A stretch of 64,000 nt of DNA, from NCBI GenBank assembly GCA_019022495.1, contig JAFEKR010000025.1:620001-684000 (forward strand), read 5' to 3'. The DNA is from Epichloe hybrida (Eukaryota; Ascomycota; Sordariomycetes; Hypocreales; Clavicipitaceae). This document shows, piece after piece, positions 35,254-46,435 of the stretch (positions within the stretch are counted from its first letter, which is position 1; the number at the start of each line of letters is the position of its first letter). Made by a program: the position numbers and the translations under genes. The notes beneath the pieces are model-generated. The model was not told the origin of the DNA and did no database searches. It was given only the letters and a program-made list of their open reading frames with translations.

Positions 35254-36831
35254 ATGGGTGAGACTCACACAAAGGGCTCTTTACCGTTCTTCGAAGTGTC
35301 ACACTTACCATCATCATCTTCTTTCTTTGCCTCTATTCTTCAACCTCTTGGCTTGCTTTATGTTGAGTCTAAGAATTCAACAGAGAGCAACCCGTCAACA
35401 ATATTTGGGGCTTCGCAAATTTCGGTCCTCGAAGTTCGACAAGTTGATGCTGCAAAACGACGAAGGTCTCGTATGCTTCTTTCGGCACCTTCTAAATCAG
35501 CTGTGACCACGTTTCTTGCTCAGGGGATTCGAGCATACCCGCATTCAATTCAATCTAGACCAAAAACGGGAGACTCAGATTGTCAAATTGATCGCATACG
35601 AGCTAGTCTTCTTGATTTGGATGGCAACAGAATTGATGTAGTATATCACGATCTTGGTTATTTCCCCGAGGTGCCACACGAGTTGGCTGCTGGTAGCTGT
35701 CGCCCAGCGAACTATCAATCTGGCCATGTCATACATTGGGATGTATCAAATTGGGATCATGAGTTTGCTTCATCCTCAACTTCCAGTCTGGAAGGACTGC
35801 CCGCTAAGCCTTCGAATATTCACTTGTGCCCACTCATGAGGGATGACCGGGAACCCCTAGGAACAGCGACTATTTCTACTGTCATCGGTACACTCTTTGG
35901 GTTAGCAGCTGGGGCTGCAGTTGCGTACAAAACGATTGCCAAGAGGGAGGACTCACGCCCATACTGCCGACAGGGCACATCTCTACCATCTCCAGATGAT
36001 GCAGCGTTGCCAGGGGAAATATGGGCGAATGGAACGGAATATCGCAATAACCCTATCCCGATTCAAAGCAAGCCGTTCAGCAATGTGCCGAGCCAACGTC
36101 CTTCACACCGTCGAAAGCGCTCCCAAAATGAGAGTCCGCAGCCACATATACCATTGGTTACAATGACCCGAACGCGACCGACCTCATTCGATAAACATGC
36201 TTTCGCTGCTCAAAATTTTGGGGGTGTTGCGCAGCAATTCAAGCGACCAAGTATAGTGACCGCCGACAGATCAAACGGATTCGATAGCCAGGAGGCAGAC
36301 GAGAGAAAGGGCCGAATGGATACATCAATATCGGGCAGCGACAAGATTCAAGTGTCCCAGGTCAGCAAGGGGCAAACCCTTGAAAAGCAAAGTCGTGAAT
36401 CTGGTCAAGACGGTTCTAGCATACCACTTGTCGAGACATTTGGACCTTCTGATACAGTACTGCACCAAAGCCAGGGCTCTGCTGATAACTTGGAACAAGA
36501 GACATATGTATCTGCAAGATCACGCCAGTTCTCTGCGGCACACAGAACTACAACCGGCTTTCATTTTTCTCAACTTTCCGCACCTGATACGACTGCTGCT
36601 GCTATGGTGGTCCCTGGCACTCCTATACGGGCGAGTGACAGCATTGCCTCAAGCCGTTGCTCAGCTAGGCGTATTCCTCTACCTTCAAGTATTCCTAGCA
36701 GTGGCCACGCACCTGCACGGTTTGTTCCATTGCCCAAGAGCACAAGCGGCAGCAATCGCGCTAGGTGGGACGATGATGGGGATAGCATAGTTCCAAGTGA
36801 TAGTATAAGCTGCGTAGGGCGAAGGGTATGA
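35254..36831 (+). CDS. Unrecognised 525-aa fungal protein with one hydrophobic segment
   Basis: I do not recognise this protein. It is a single uninterrupted ORF of 525 codons. The N-terminal part (to about residue 200) contains mixed folded-looking sequence, including LLDLDGNRIDVVYHDLG and HVIHWDVSNWDHE. One Gly/Ala-rich hydrophobic stretch, GTLFGLAAGAAVAY (about residues 212-225), could be a short membrane or glycine-zipper segment and is followed by KTIAKRED. The remaining 290 residues are Ser/Pro/Gln-rich and probably disordered, ending in SISCVGRRV. Codon use resembles its neighbours. Context (between Emg1 and cystathionine gamma-synthase) gives no functional hint. Short introns within it cannot be excluded, but the frame needs none. 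Confidence 0.7.
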   Translation: MGETHTKGSLPFFEVSHLPSSSSFFASILQPLGLLYVESKNSTESNPSTIFGASQISVLEVRQVDAAKRRRSRMLLSAPSKSAVTTFLAQGIRAYPHSIQSRPKTGDSDCQIDRIRASLLDLDGNRIDVVYHDLGYFPEVPHELAAGSCRPANYQSGHVIHWDVSNWDHEFASSSTSSLEGLPAKPSNIHLCPLMRDDREPLGTATISTVIGTLFGLAAGAAVAYKTIAKREDSRPYCRQGTSLPSPDDAALPGEIWANGTEYRNNPIPIQSKPFSNVPSQRPSHRRKRSQNESPQPHIPLVTMTRTRPTSFDKHAFAAQNFGGVAQQFKRPSIVTADRSNGFDSQEADERKGRMDTSISGSDKIQVSQVSKGQTLEKQSRESGQDGSSIPLVETFGPSDTVLHQSQGSADNLEQETYVSARSRQFSAAHRTTTGFHFSQLSAPDTTAAAMVVPGTPIRASDSIASSRCSARRIPLPSSIPSSGHAPARFVPLPKSTSGSNRARWDDDGDSIVPSDSISCVGRRV

Positions 36832-37330
36832 CATGGATTATCTCGATTGCTCGCGAGCAATAATTACCATCTTATCATTGCTGTCTTTGCCTCAATTCTG
36901 ATTTGTTGTCTCGCGTGCGGGTTCAGTCGTTCCCCGTATGCTGGCCATAAACCGACCCAGTTGTAAGCAAGCACGATACGGAGAGCATCATTTGTTTGCA
37001 CGAAGGAGCCTACGGAATATTCAGAATCAATTTTTGCTCCCATTCCTGAATGCCACTTTTTTTTTTCTTTTATAAGTTTGCAGCGCTTTGTGGATCACAC
37101 CCTTAGCGGGGCTGTTGCGCCGAAGTCATGCAGCCCCCACTATTCCTACCATCCTATCATTTCATTTGTGCCGAAGGGTGTGGAATTTTTGTGGTCAGCT
37201 ATACGCTCGATTGACCTAGAATCAACATCACAGAAGTAGTCACCGGGTTAATATCCAATACTTGAGATACTATCGACAAATCAACCTGTATCATTCCGTT
37301 AGAGGGTCAAGTCATTGCTCTATAGCGAAC
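36832..37330. promoter_or_regulatory. Upstream region of the cystathionine gamma-synthase gene
   Basis: About 500 bp between two + strand genes, with a pyrimidine tract (TTTTTTTTTTCTTTT near 37060) of the kind often found in fungal promoters. No coding sequence was seen. I could not assign specific regulator sites. Confidence 0.35.
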
Positions 37331-39257
37331 ATGTCGTTATTTGCACTTGGCGAGTCTATCCCCGACACCGCCCACGTAAGTATCATAGCCTGTCCAATTC
37401 ATCGGAACCCCCAAATCTGACAGTAGATAGGCTGTGAGTGTATCGCTGCCTACGTGGCAATCCAACATTGGATACGAAGAAGGACAAAAGTGGGTTGTTG
37501 AGCGTATGACAACAGGATATCCCAGGTACGAGCACCATACCCATTGTCCCTCGTATACACTTGAGATGCGTTGTGACTGAAATTACTTTGTCGCAAGATT
37601 TTTTATACATAAAAGTATAGAAGCGTTTGCGTATGATATTGTATCTTCTCATGGATATGCTAGTCAGCACGCTCTGCTATTTCCCACTCGAGGGGCAGCC
37701 AACCGGTGTGTCGACTTTGTTAACCAAGTCCAACCCGTTTCTTCGCATAAGTTGGAAATTCTCGAATTCGTACTGGACGCCTCAAAACCCGTGACTCCAT
37801 TGGTGAAGAAGCTTTCACCCACTGTGTCGGCTGTTTTGTTACCAGAGTGGTCATACGCATTCGCCAAGCAATACTGGCAACATACAGGGGATGGAATATC
37901 CAGTCGCCGAGCCGAGTTTTGTCATAGTTTACTTAAAGATGGCTTACTCGTTCGTGAATCTGACACGAAAACCCCAAACGGCATTTCAAATCGGGCGGTG
38001 CGGGGGCCAAAAAGGTACCAGCGAGCTGCTTTTGATGACTCTAGCATGGACGGAACAACGCTCAATGTGCAAAGTCTAGCGAGCACTGAAGAATCACTAG
38101 AGAGCTCTCGCTTTTTGGAGGAAAGATTCGGGCGGAACTTGGATTTGGTCCTCCTTGAGCGTGCTAAGTCGGCCATTCGGAGGCGAATTGCCGGCTTGTT
38201 CGTTCATGACTTGGATCTGCAGACTGATGCTTGTACAACGGTAAACTCAAACTCGCGAGGCATGCAGGGTCTTCATGAGAATGATGTTTATCTGTTCCCG
38301 GCGGGGATGAACGCTATTTTTAACGCCCACCGTGCTCTTCTTACGGCTAGAGGCCAGCTAAAAAGTGTCTGCTTTGGATTTCCTTATGTGGACACACTCA
38401 AAATTCTGCAAAAATTTGGTCCAGGCTGTGAATTCTTTGGTCACGGCTCATCTGATGACCTCGACCAGCTTGAAAATCGTTTACGATCGGGGGATCGATA
38501 TCTCGCATTGTTCTGCGAATTTCCAGGCAATCCGCTTTTGATAAGTCCAGATCTCAAACGTATTCGCCGACTCGCCGACGAATTTGATTTCGCAGTTGTT
38601 GTGGATGAGACAATTGGAACTTTCGCGAATATAAATGTTCTCCCGGCTGCGGATATTGTCGTCAGCAGTTTGACAAAGATATTTTCTGGCGACTCAAACG
38701 TCATGGGTGGAAGCGCAATCTTAAACCCAAAGAGTAAGTATTACACCATCCTTAAAGGAGGGTTGAATGAGGTATACGAGGACACGTACTGGGCCGAAGA
38801 TGTGGTCTTCATGGAAAGGAATAGTCGGGACTTTTTGCACAGGGTAGATCGCATCAACGCGAATGCGGAAGCTATTTGTGCGACGCTTGTTAGACATGCG
38901 AGTGTCAAGCAAATTTTCTATCCCAAGTACAATTCTTCTAGAGAACACTATGATGAATTCAAATTACCAGATAGAGGTTATGGGGGGCTTCTTTCCATTG
39001 TATTCGAGAACAAGACCCAAGCACAAACGTTCTACGACTCGATGGAAATAGCGAAAGGCCCAAGCCTGGGGACCAACTTCACATTGTGCAGCCCATACGT
39101 TCTATTAGCTCATTATCAGGAACTTGTATGGGCTGCGCAATTCGGTGTCCAGGAGGACCTAGTTCGAGTGAGCGTCGGTTTGGAGGACACGGATTTGCTC
39201 GAACGCACTTTCATGAAGGCCCTCAAAGCCACAGAAGCGTTTGCCAATTCGGTCTAA
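37331..39257 (+). CDS. Cystathionine gamma-synthase (PLP enzyme of methionine synthesis)
   Basis: A PLP-dependent transsulfuration enzyme that condenses an activated homoserine with cysteine to form cystathionine, as in Neurospora met-7. Three exons, 37331-37375, 37431-37525 and 37598-39257, join in phase to about 599 residues. The first begins [15 protein letters not shown]; the second supplies [18 protein letters not shown] and TTGYPR; the third resumes at [11 protein letters not shown]. The C-terminal Cys/Met-metabolism PP domain has the cofactor lysine in [20 protein letters not shown], preceded by [10 protein letters not shown], whose Asp should contact the PLP nitrogen. The N-terminal extension is typical of fungal enzymes. 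Introns of 55 and 72 nt carry CTGAC/GACTG-type branch sites. It converges with the SPX-RING gene, 290 bp apart. Confidence 0.9.
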
Positions 39258-39547
39258 GCACTGTGTTTGACCAAATTTGACAACTAAACCCAGCAGACTA
39301 TCATTACCAGTGTCTCTACATCAATACAACAGATCATTAGGCTGATGGCTGTCTGACCGACATCACCGTGCATATGTTGCTGCATCAAGGCGCAAACTCA
39401 TTCTCAAATGAAGTATCCCGGCCATTTCAACAGCAAGAGTCCACACGTGTAACCATAAACCCGCGTGGTTCAATCCCAATATAAGGTACCAAAACAAAAC
39501 AAGACTCCGAAAATTATTTATTAAAATGGGAAGATTCAGGAACCTGA

Positions 39548-41176
39548 TTACATTATGGAGCAATCATGATGGGTATAACCAGGTCCATAGTCCTCTATGC
39601 CCCGTTCTATTTCGTTTGCTCGTTGCTTTTCCTTCACCTCTTTGGCGAAATACTTCTTCATGTACTTCTCGAGAGTACGATCAAGATTATCTAATATTAA
39701 TTAGAACATGTGATCACGTCACAGAAGTCCTAAACTCGAGAGATCTTACCTTCAGATGCGCTCATCACAACGTCAGCGCGACACAAAGGACAGTGCTTTT
39801 CATTTCGCCGCTGTATCTTCACAATGCATCTGATGCAGAATACGTGCTTGCAATCAAGTCTAACGGGCCGATAGGCTACAGAGAAGCACACAGGACACAA
39901 ATAGTCATTGAGTTGCGGAACAACTGCGACAAGTTCCTGTGACATTTGAGCGCATACATCTTTGGCAACGTCCCTTGATAAAAATCCCTCAGATTGGACC
40001 GTCGCGCGAAATGTCTGGGAAACACCCAGACATGTTCTCTTATCGAACTCTATGATGTTCATTAGCTACGAGTGCATCTGGACAGCTCGATCGCGAGTGC
40101 AAACGTACTTTTTAAAATTTTGGTTATGGCAAGCTTGTTCAGTTCTTGAAACTGGAGGTTTTTCAACAAATTCAAATTCAAGTTGACGAATCTCGAAAAA
40201 GCTACCTTGCTTTCGCCGAGTTTGAAATCCTTGGATAGACTTCTCTTCTCAACTTCACCCTGAAACCACTGAAGTTGCTTCAGCGCTACTTGACTCGATC
40301 TGGTGCCATGGTCTCTTTCATGAGTGCCAAAAAAAATTTCCGCATCGAGATATAGCTCGAATATGCGACGCCACCGAGCAAGGTCGCTCTTTGAAAATCG
40401 GCTAGTTCGACACACCAGCGAAATTTCTTTACCAAGCTCAGCTACATCTGCCGTCATCCTTTGCCGTTCCTCCATTTGAAGCGCATCTAGATTGTTTACA
40501 TCGCTTTGTAGCAAGTCGAAGAACTCTCCATCGAAGACCAGAGGCAGTTCCACTTTCTCGTACATATCGTGATCTAAAACATTTTCTTGTTGGACAAGGG
40601 TGTAAAAAGATTTCGGCAAATTCGTGTCGAGTTCGTGATCGGAGTGGATTTCTGCGGCTATTTTTTCAAAGAACGCTCGAGAAGTGGGCGTAAGAGATGC
40701 ATCGACGGCAACACCATTCTGCATATGGACGTAGACGGTAAGTTTTGGGCGGACGAAGTTGGAATCGTTTGCGGCTTCATGCACAAGATCGAGTCAACGG
40801 GAGGGTCCAACATTGTATTTGGATCAAGCACGGTGATGAGTGAACAGGCGTACCTTTCAGTCGGTATTTGATCGCAACGGGCGCTGTCGTGTTGGGGTCA
40901 AGCAGTGCACGAAGAGTGTCTGGGTCAAGACCCAAATCGTGCAATTCTTGCTGAACCTTCTTCAGACATTTTTTCAGCTGTCCGTAGGGAATCGCCTTAT
41001 TCACCCAGTGGGATGGAAAGTCTACGTTGTGTCATTATATGTCAGCGCTTCATTACCCTCGAGAAGGCTTCGCAATAATAGGGAGCTTGGAAATGTGCCG
41101 ATGGAAGGTAAGCCGAGTGAGAACGGGACACACCTTGGCTGGCAAGAGTCTCTTTAAAATCACGCGCGAACTTCAT
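39548..41176 (-). CDS. SPX-RING protein with C-terminal CaaX motif
   Basis: A predicted E3 ubiquitin ligase with an N-terminal SPX domain, the inositol-pyrophosphate sensor of phosphate status. Five exons (41134-41176, 40854-41021, 40109-40774, 39750-40049, 39548-39690) join in phase to 439 residues. The SPX part starts MKFARDFKETLASQ and continues AIPYGQLKKCLKKV, whose Tyr/Lys residues match the SPX phosphate-binding surface, then runs through KLTVYVHMQNGV and the WFQGEVEKRSLSKDFKLGESK helices. The RING finger is CPVCFSVAYRPVRLDCKHVFCIRC..CPLC. The protein ends HHDCSIM, a CaaX-type prenylation signal. The second intron uses an AAG acceptor, the weakest join. It shares an 867-bp divergent region with the JJJ1-like gene. 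Confidence 0.87.
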
Positions 41177-42043
41177 CGTGACAAGCCCATGGCAGAGCTG
41201 TGATTTAAAGTCAACCTCGTTGAGGGTGTCTGCGTTGCCAAAGCTGAAGTGTGGCCATGTGCAAATCACCTGCTTGGAGGTAGAGTCTTCCGAATGAATT
41301 CTGCTGCAACATGCCAAATGACGCGAAACTATTCGAACGCAGACAATATCCATTTGCTATTAGTTTGTAGTAGGTCGCGACCCCAACGCCACCGGCTATC
41401 CACTCCATTCGATGAGTAATGAATGCCGCAGTTCCACCGACTACGCCAAAGTCTTGAAACCCACGTAGATAAAGGAGACAAAGCAAAAGAGATGGGTGCT
41501 TGAATGCGCGAACCAGCAAAAGCGTAGCATTAGGTTGCTTGTTTGCCCCTTGCTCCATACCGACTTCGAATCACACGAGGTAGTTTTAGTCGCACACATC
41601 TGCCTAAATGCCTGGGTAGGTGGTGCGCACATCTAATAGCGATTTCCTAGGGATCATTACTTGTTGCTAATAAATTAGTTGGACGGTTTTTTTGCCCCAC
41701 TGACCCCCCTCGCCCATCATTATCTATCGCCCAACACTACGGATTACATGTGCAGTAATTACTTCGGATAATACTGTGCAGAAACCCTAACAAAGCTCAA
41801 ATGCAGTAATTACTAGTATAAACTCAATTTCTCCGCAAATCAACCTCCAGTCTATTTTGCTTACCTCTGCCTCAACGGCGAATATATCATTGCTCTTTGA
41901 AGTCTTGCTTCCGACTGATAATCACGACCTTGTGTGTGAGAACTAAGAGTCTTCTCACACTCACTACCGACGAAGGGGCAAAAGTTCTGCAAAGTTAGAA
42001 GTCACTGAATCATTTGAATTTGCTGCCCTGAAAGGTATGAGCC
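41177..42043. promoter_or_regulatory. Divergent promoter region between the SPX-RING and J-protein genes
   Basis: The two genes point away from each other, so this 867-bp stretch must serve both. Around 41750-41830 the phrase TGCAGTAATTACT occurs twice (about 41751 and 41803), a short direct repeat that could be a shared regulatory site. No coding call is made; a 115-codon ORF on the minus strand (41211-41558) is discussed under rejected items. Confidence 0.4.
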
Positions 42044-43574
42044 ATGGGTGCGCAGCAGTCCGCACCAGGAGCTGGAGATGGCACAGCAGCAACGAATAAA
42101 ATCTGCTACTATGAACTGATCAGCGTGGAACGGAGTGCCACGGACGCTGAGTGCGTGCTCACACAGCGTCATCTCTATACTTCGAAACTCATTCTAATTG
42201 TTTGACAGGATTAAGAAAGCGTATCGCAGGAAGGCTCTTGAGCTGCACCCAGATCGCAATCTCAATGATGTGCACGAGGCTACAAGAAAGTTTGCGGAGA
42301 TCCAAGCAGCATACGAGATCCTGTCCGATCCCCAGGAACGGTCGTGGTACGACTCTCACCGTGATACTATTTTAGCCGGGAATGACGATCATAGCAGCAG
42401 CACTGACCCTACCTCGCTTCACAACGTTCGTCTCACTTCGACGGAGGATATCTTAGACTTGATACGCAAATTCAATTCTACAGTAGCCTTTGATGACGAA
42501 TCTACGGGCTTCTTTGGAATCGCGAGGGAAGTCTTTGAGCATTTGGCAATCGAGGAAGAGACCGCCGCCGAGGTCGGCCAGGTAGATTGTCCTCATTATC
42601 TGACTTTTGGGTTTTCAGATGATGAGTACCAGACAGTTGTAAAACCTTTCTACACTTCATGGTCAGGGTTTGCCACCAAGAAGTCGTTTTCCTGGAAGGA
42701 CAAATATCGATTGTCTGATGCCCCAGATCGGCGTGTACGTCGTTTGATGGAAAAGGAAAATAAGAAGTGCCGAGAAGATGCTATTCGTCAGTTCAACGAA
42801 GCTGTGCGGTTTTTCACCAATTTCGTCCGCAAAAGAGATCCAAGGTATGTGCCAAATTCTCAAACGGATGCAGAGCGTCAAGAGTCTTTACGTAGCGCGG
42901 CTGCATCGCAAGCTGCTCGATCGCGGGCTGCCAATCAACAAAAGATTGGGTCTTATGAAAACCCTGACTGGACCCAAGTTCGAGATGAGAATGCATTTGG
43001 GGATTACTTCTCGGACATTGAGGAAGAATCAGAAGTCGAGATTCTACAGTGTGTCGTCTGTAACAAATTTTTTAAAAGTGTTCAACAACTCGAGGTTCAC
43101 GAACGCAGTAAAAAGCACAATAAAGCCGTTCAGCAGCTACGGCGGAAGATGGAGAGGGAAGGCATGGATCTTGGACTAAGTCCAAGTATGTATCAAGATT
43201 CTGTACACACCGAGACCAAAATCCCTCCGCAGGGAGGACAGGTCTGCAGCCAAGATGGAATCGGTGAAAATTTTCCTGTTGGTGACATGACAAGACAGAG
43301 AGATTGCCGACCCACTGATGACTCTGAAGGCGAAAACGACCTTCAAGTCGAAGAGGACATTGAGAAAGTTTCAGATTCACCAAGTGATACTCGAGAGGAC
43401 GAATATGTCCCGCGGCCTGAGGCAAAAGAACGTCCGGGTTTCAACAATAGTAAGAGCAGTCGTTCTGTCTCTCATGATGCGATCGATTCATCAAACTCTG
43501 AACGAAACATTGCGCTTACAGATATGAGTCGACTTCCCCAGAACAAGACAGGAAATCTAAAAGCAAGGCGGTAA
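42044..43574 (+). CDS. JJJ1: Jjj1-type J-domain zinc-finger protein, C-terminus truncated or unresolved
   Basis: Homologues are Hsp70 co-chaperones that help recycle factors from pre-60S ribosomes in the cytosol. Exons 42044-42150 and 42209-43574 join in phase (intron branch CTAAT, acceptor GACAG) to 490 residues. The J domain spans about residues 22-85 ([23 protein letters not shown] with HPD in LELHPDRN). A charged region [28 protein letters not shown] follows, then a C2H2-type finger [23 protein letters not shown], then an acidic, disordered tail. Family members usually carry a second C2H2 finger near the end. Here the frame stops at 43572-43574 before it. MGAQQS at the N-terminus fits an N-myristoylation signal. 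It converges with ATG4. Confidence 0.85.
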
Positions 43575-44033
43575 AAAGGAGCAGTTGTGAGGGTAGCAAA
43601 AAAGGACGCACAGGTGTGCACATCGTGGAATGTCCTACTAAATTATTTCAGACACTGACTTGTTCAACCATAGTGCAATGTATGTCACGAGACGTTCAGC
43701 TCGGGATCAGACCTTTTCCATCATGTCCAAGAGGCGAACCACGCAGTTGCGTCAACTAGAACAGCCAAAATATCAAGACGAAAGAAATAAAAATGAACAC
43801 TCTCTGGGTACTCAACATTCGAATCATTTCTTCTCTGCGATATAGTGGCGTTTAGTCGTTTTGATCATATAGCAATCGCTCAAATGGATATGTAGTAAAA
43901 TTGCCTTTTCTCCGTTTGAAAATCCAGTTGACTCTAGACCTTGAAGTTCTGTTTGGAAGTTTTCTTCGATTGTCTTTGATACTCTTGCACTGAAGTGAGA
44001 GGGGGAAGTACTGTTCAAAACTTCACCGCCTTT
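43575..44033. other. Convergent 3' region with possible remnants of the J-protein's second zinc finger
   Basis: In the same frame as the upstream gene, after its stop, the sequence reads VCTSWNV, and in the next frame DTDLFNHSAMYV. Together these resemble a C2H2 finger of the type C..C....F..R..LFNH that has been frameshifted and has lost a Cys. A strong intron 3' end (CTACTAAATTATTTCAG, ending at 43651) also lies here, so an unresolved last exon is possible. The rest holds 3' UTRs. Confidence 0.35.
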
Positions 44034-45608
44034 CTACTTAGAATAAACCATATCCGTCTCTTCTTCATCACTTAAAGGCTCAACCTCGTCAATCACAGAT
44101 CTCCCACTAGCATTCCGATTCTCGTTTGCCGGGTCGCAATCAGCCACATGGATGATACTTTTCCCTTGAACGTGCTTAACACATCTTTTCCACTCGAACC
44201 AATCTTCTTCGGTTCGTATTAAGAACCCAACCAACATGCTTGGATCCATTTCTCGCACATGAATTCTTCGAAGTCGTGACGTATGGCATGTATCGATATC
44301 TTCCTTTGTGTACTCTGTGATGTCCGTATGATATGGCAAAGCTTTGCGTGTGTGATGTGGGTCCAAGTAGAAGAGGAAATGCCCCTGCGAGCCCACAAAG
44401 TAATGTGAAGAGGAGGGGCGTCCGCTGTAGAATCATCAGTGTGAAGTCTAGACGACTGATTATGTTTAGATTCAAAGATTTGGCCTTACCCAGCAATGCC
44501 GACAGACTGGGTCATCTGCAAAGCGGCTATGAGAGCCTCCCAGTACACTGGTGTTATCTTGTCGATTCCAAGTCTAGTTCCTACCAAGATCAATGTTGGG
44601 TGAAAGTTCTCCCCGTCAGGTTTCGCAATTCTCATGAAGCTGTCTTGATACACGTCAGGGCCATCTCCTGTGGAATACACCCGCAGGCGCGGCTCTCGCG
44701 AGTTCACCATTTCTCTGTATCGGCAAGTCAGTACCTCTGGTCCACAGTACAACAAAAGGATTTTCCAAAAATTACTGTATACAACGAGCAGTGGCTGATG
44801 GACCGAACCACTCGCCTGGAAATTTTCCACATAGCCCCTCCCCATTCTGCACGAAATTATGAATCGAATATGGGGCTTGACGGTCATCGGCAAATAAAGA
44901 AATTAGGTGTCGTTCCTCATCTGGAAGAATTCCTCGACGCCACCCTATGTAAGTAAGTATGTGAGATGCCTTGCCTGTACTTCAAATATAATTTGGAAAA
45001 GGCGGCCTACCTCTTCCCAAGTTCAAAATGGCCATGGAATTACAAAGAAGGCTCTGTCCCGAACGAATCATGCATCCCCATCCGCTGTCTGACGTGAATC
45101 CATTTTGGTCTACTAATTGACTTCTTATCCTCATTGATAAAGACAATGCAGTAGCCGCTTTTGAACTCATGGATTTGGCTATCATATCAAAGTTTGACCG
45201 ATAAGTCATCCAAAATCGCGCATCAAAATCTTGTAGAAATGCGGGCGGCCAGCCAGCTCCAGGTGCCCTCTCTTCATCACATGCAAGCAATGACGACAGG
45301 CTCTCAGAGAAAGAGTTTGACTCTGTTGCGTGGAGATAATTGGAATTTACCACTGTAGTCGTTTCGGCTCTCTCCTCTGATATGTCTGATACGGTATGCT
45401 CATGGGGAGTATCTGGTTGCGCTACCTGACCTTTCTCTTGAGCTTCAAGACGCTGTACCCTGTTATCTTTTTCAGAAAGGGAGTACACGCATCCCAAACA
45501 CCACACTGGCTGGTTCAGACTCATATCATTGACAGGCTCAGGGTCCCAAAACATCTGTACGATACGGCGATACCTGCCAAGGTCCACATTTGCGATGGCC
45601 GATTCCAT
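44034..45608 (-). CDS. ATG4: Autophagy cysteine protease Atg4
   Basis: Atg4 cleaves the C-terminus of Atg8 to expose the glycine used for lipidation and later removes Atg8 from membranes. Four exons (45011-45608, 44776-44944, 44490-44714, 44034-44424) join in phase to 460 residues. The start [25 protein letters not shown] matches the family's usual opening. The catalytic Cys is in [34 protein letters not shown] and the regulatory-loop region follow. The Asp/His pair lies in [14 protein letters not shown]. Residues 50-110 are a poorly conserved insertion rich in Glu, Thr and Ser. The C-terminal tail ends in an acidic segment with [11 protein letters not shown], where family members may carry an Atg8-interacting motif. 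It shares an 827-bp divergent region with the SQS1-like gene. Confidence 0.93.
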
Positions 45609-46435
45609 GTGGAAGTTGGACGATATTCAAGCTGTCTGCTGAGAATTCTGGGATATGTACGTGAATGAAGTCAGAATGGCCTGAGTATTTTGGTTTGCTT
45701 TTTCGGTGAGAGGTATGTATTCGCAACTCTTGGGAAACCGGTTAATGGTTTCTTTGCTATAGACCAGTGCTTCATAGACAACATGTGAGAAGCTAGATAG
45801 CTTTCGGGTGACAGCGGTACACGCCTTCAATTTGTGTAATTTAGGTAGGCATGAAGTGAGACCTAGTTGATTGTCGTGAGAATCAGAGTGGAGGACGCTT
45901 AAGAAACCTGACGGACTGAGAGAGCCAAAGACGTAATGGGACACGACCGCGATACCGCTTCTGATGATAAAGGCTTACGGGGTAGAGACCGATAAAGTGT
46001 GCAAGGGCAATATGAAAGCCAATTTTGGCTCGGAACTGTGCATGTAACGAAAACTCCTCAAAGCGCGTCTTCTCTGATTGCACATTACAAGGAAGAGCTT
46101 GTGACTGGACCAAGAGCAGATAATTTGCTACTGGCACTGGCTGATGACCTACCTACCTATTACCACATGACGTTGACATTAGCGCAAACATGGGCTACCT
46201 ACTATTTAGGTGGGGCTGCTGAACACAATATCGGCCAACAGCAAGGCCTGGTCTTATCGATAATACCAAACTGTCAACAGATGGACTTCATGTTTGAATG
46301 CTTTTGACCTTAACATTGGTTTTTGTCCCGACATTTTGTCTTGGCTCTCAACTTCTGTCTTAATCCTGCCCGACGCAGATCATCTGGACTTTATTACTGC
46401 GCTTTGTAGATTTTTTACATTCTGGTATCAATACT
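45609..46435. promoter_or_regulatory. Divergent promoter region between ATG4 and the SQS1-like gene
   Basis: An 827-bp stretch between two outward-pointing genes. Short ORFs occur on both strands, but none resembles a protein family. It presumably contains both promoters and 5' leaders; no specific site is called. Confidence 0.4.

Noticed and set aside
41211..41558. 115-codon minus-strand ORF upstream of the SPX-RING gene
   Set aside because: No family resemblance; it overlaps the SPX-RING start region and is probably leader sequence.
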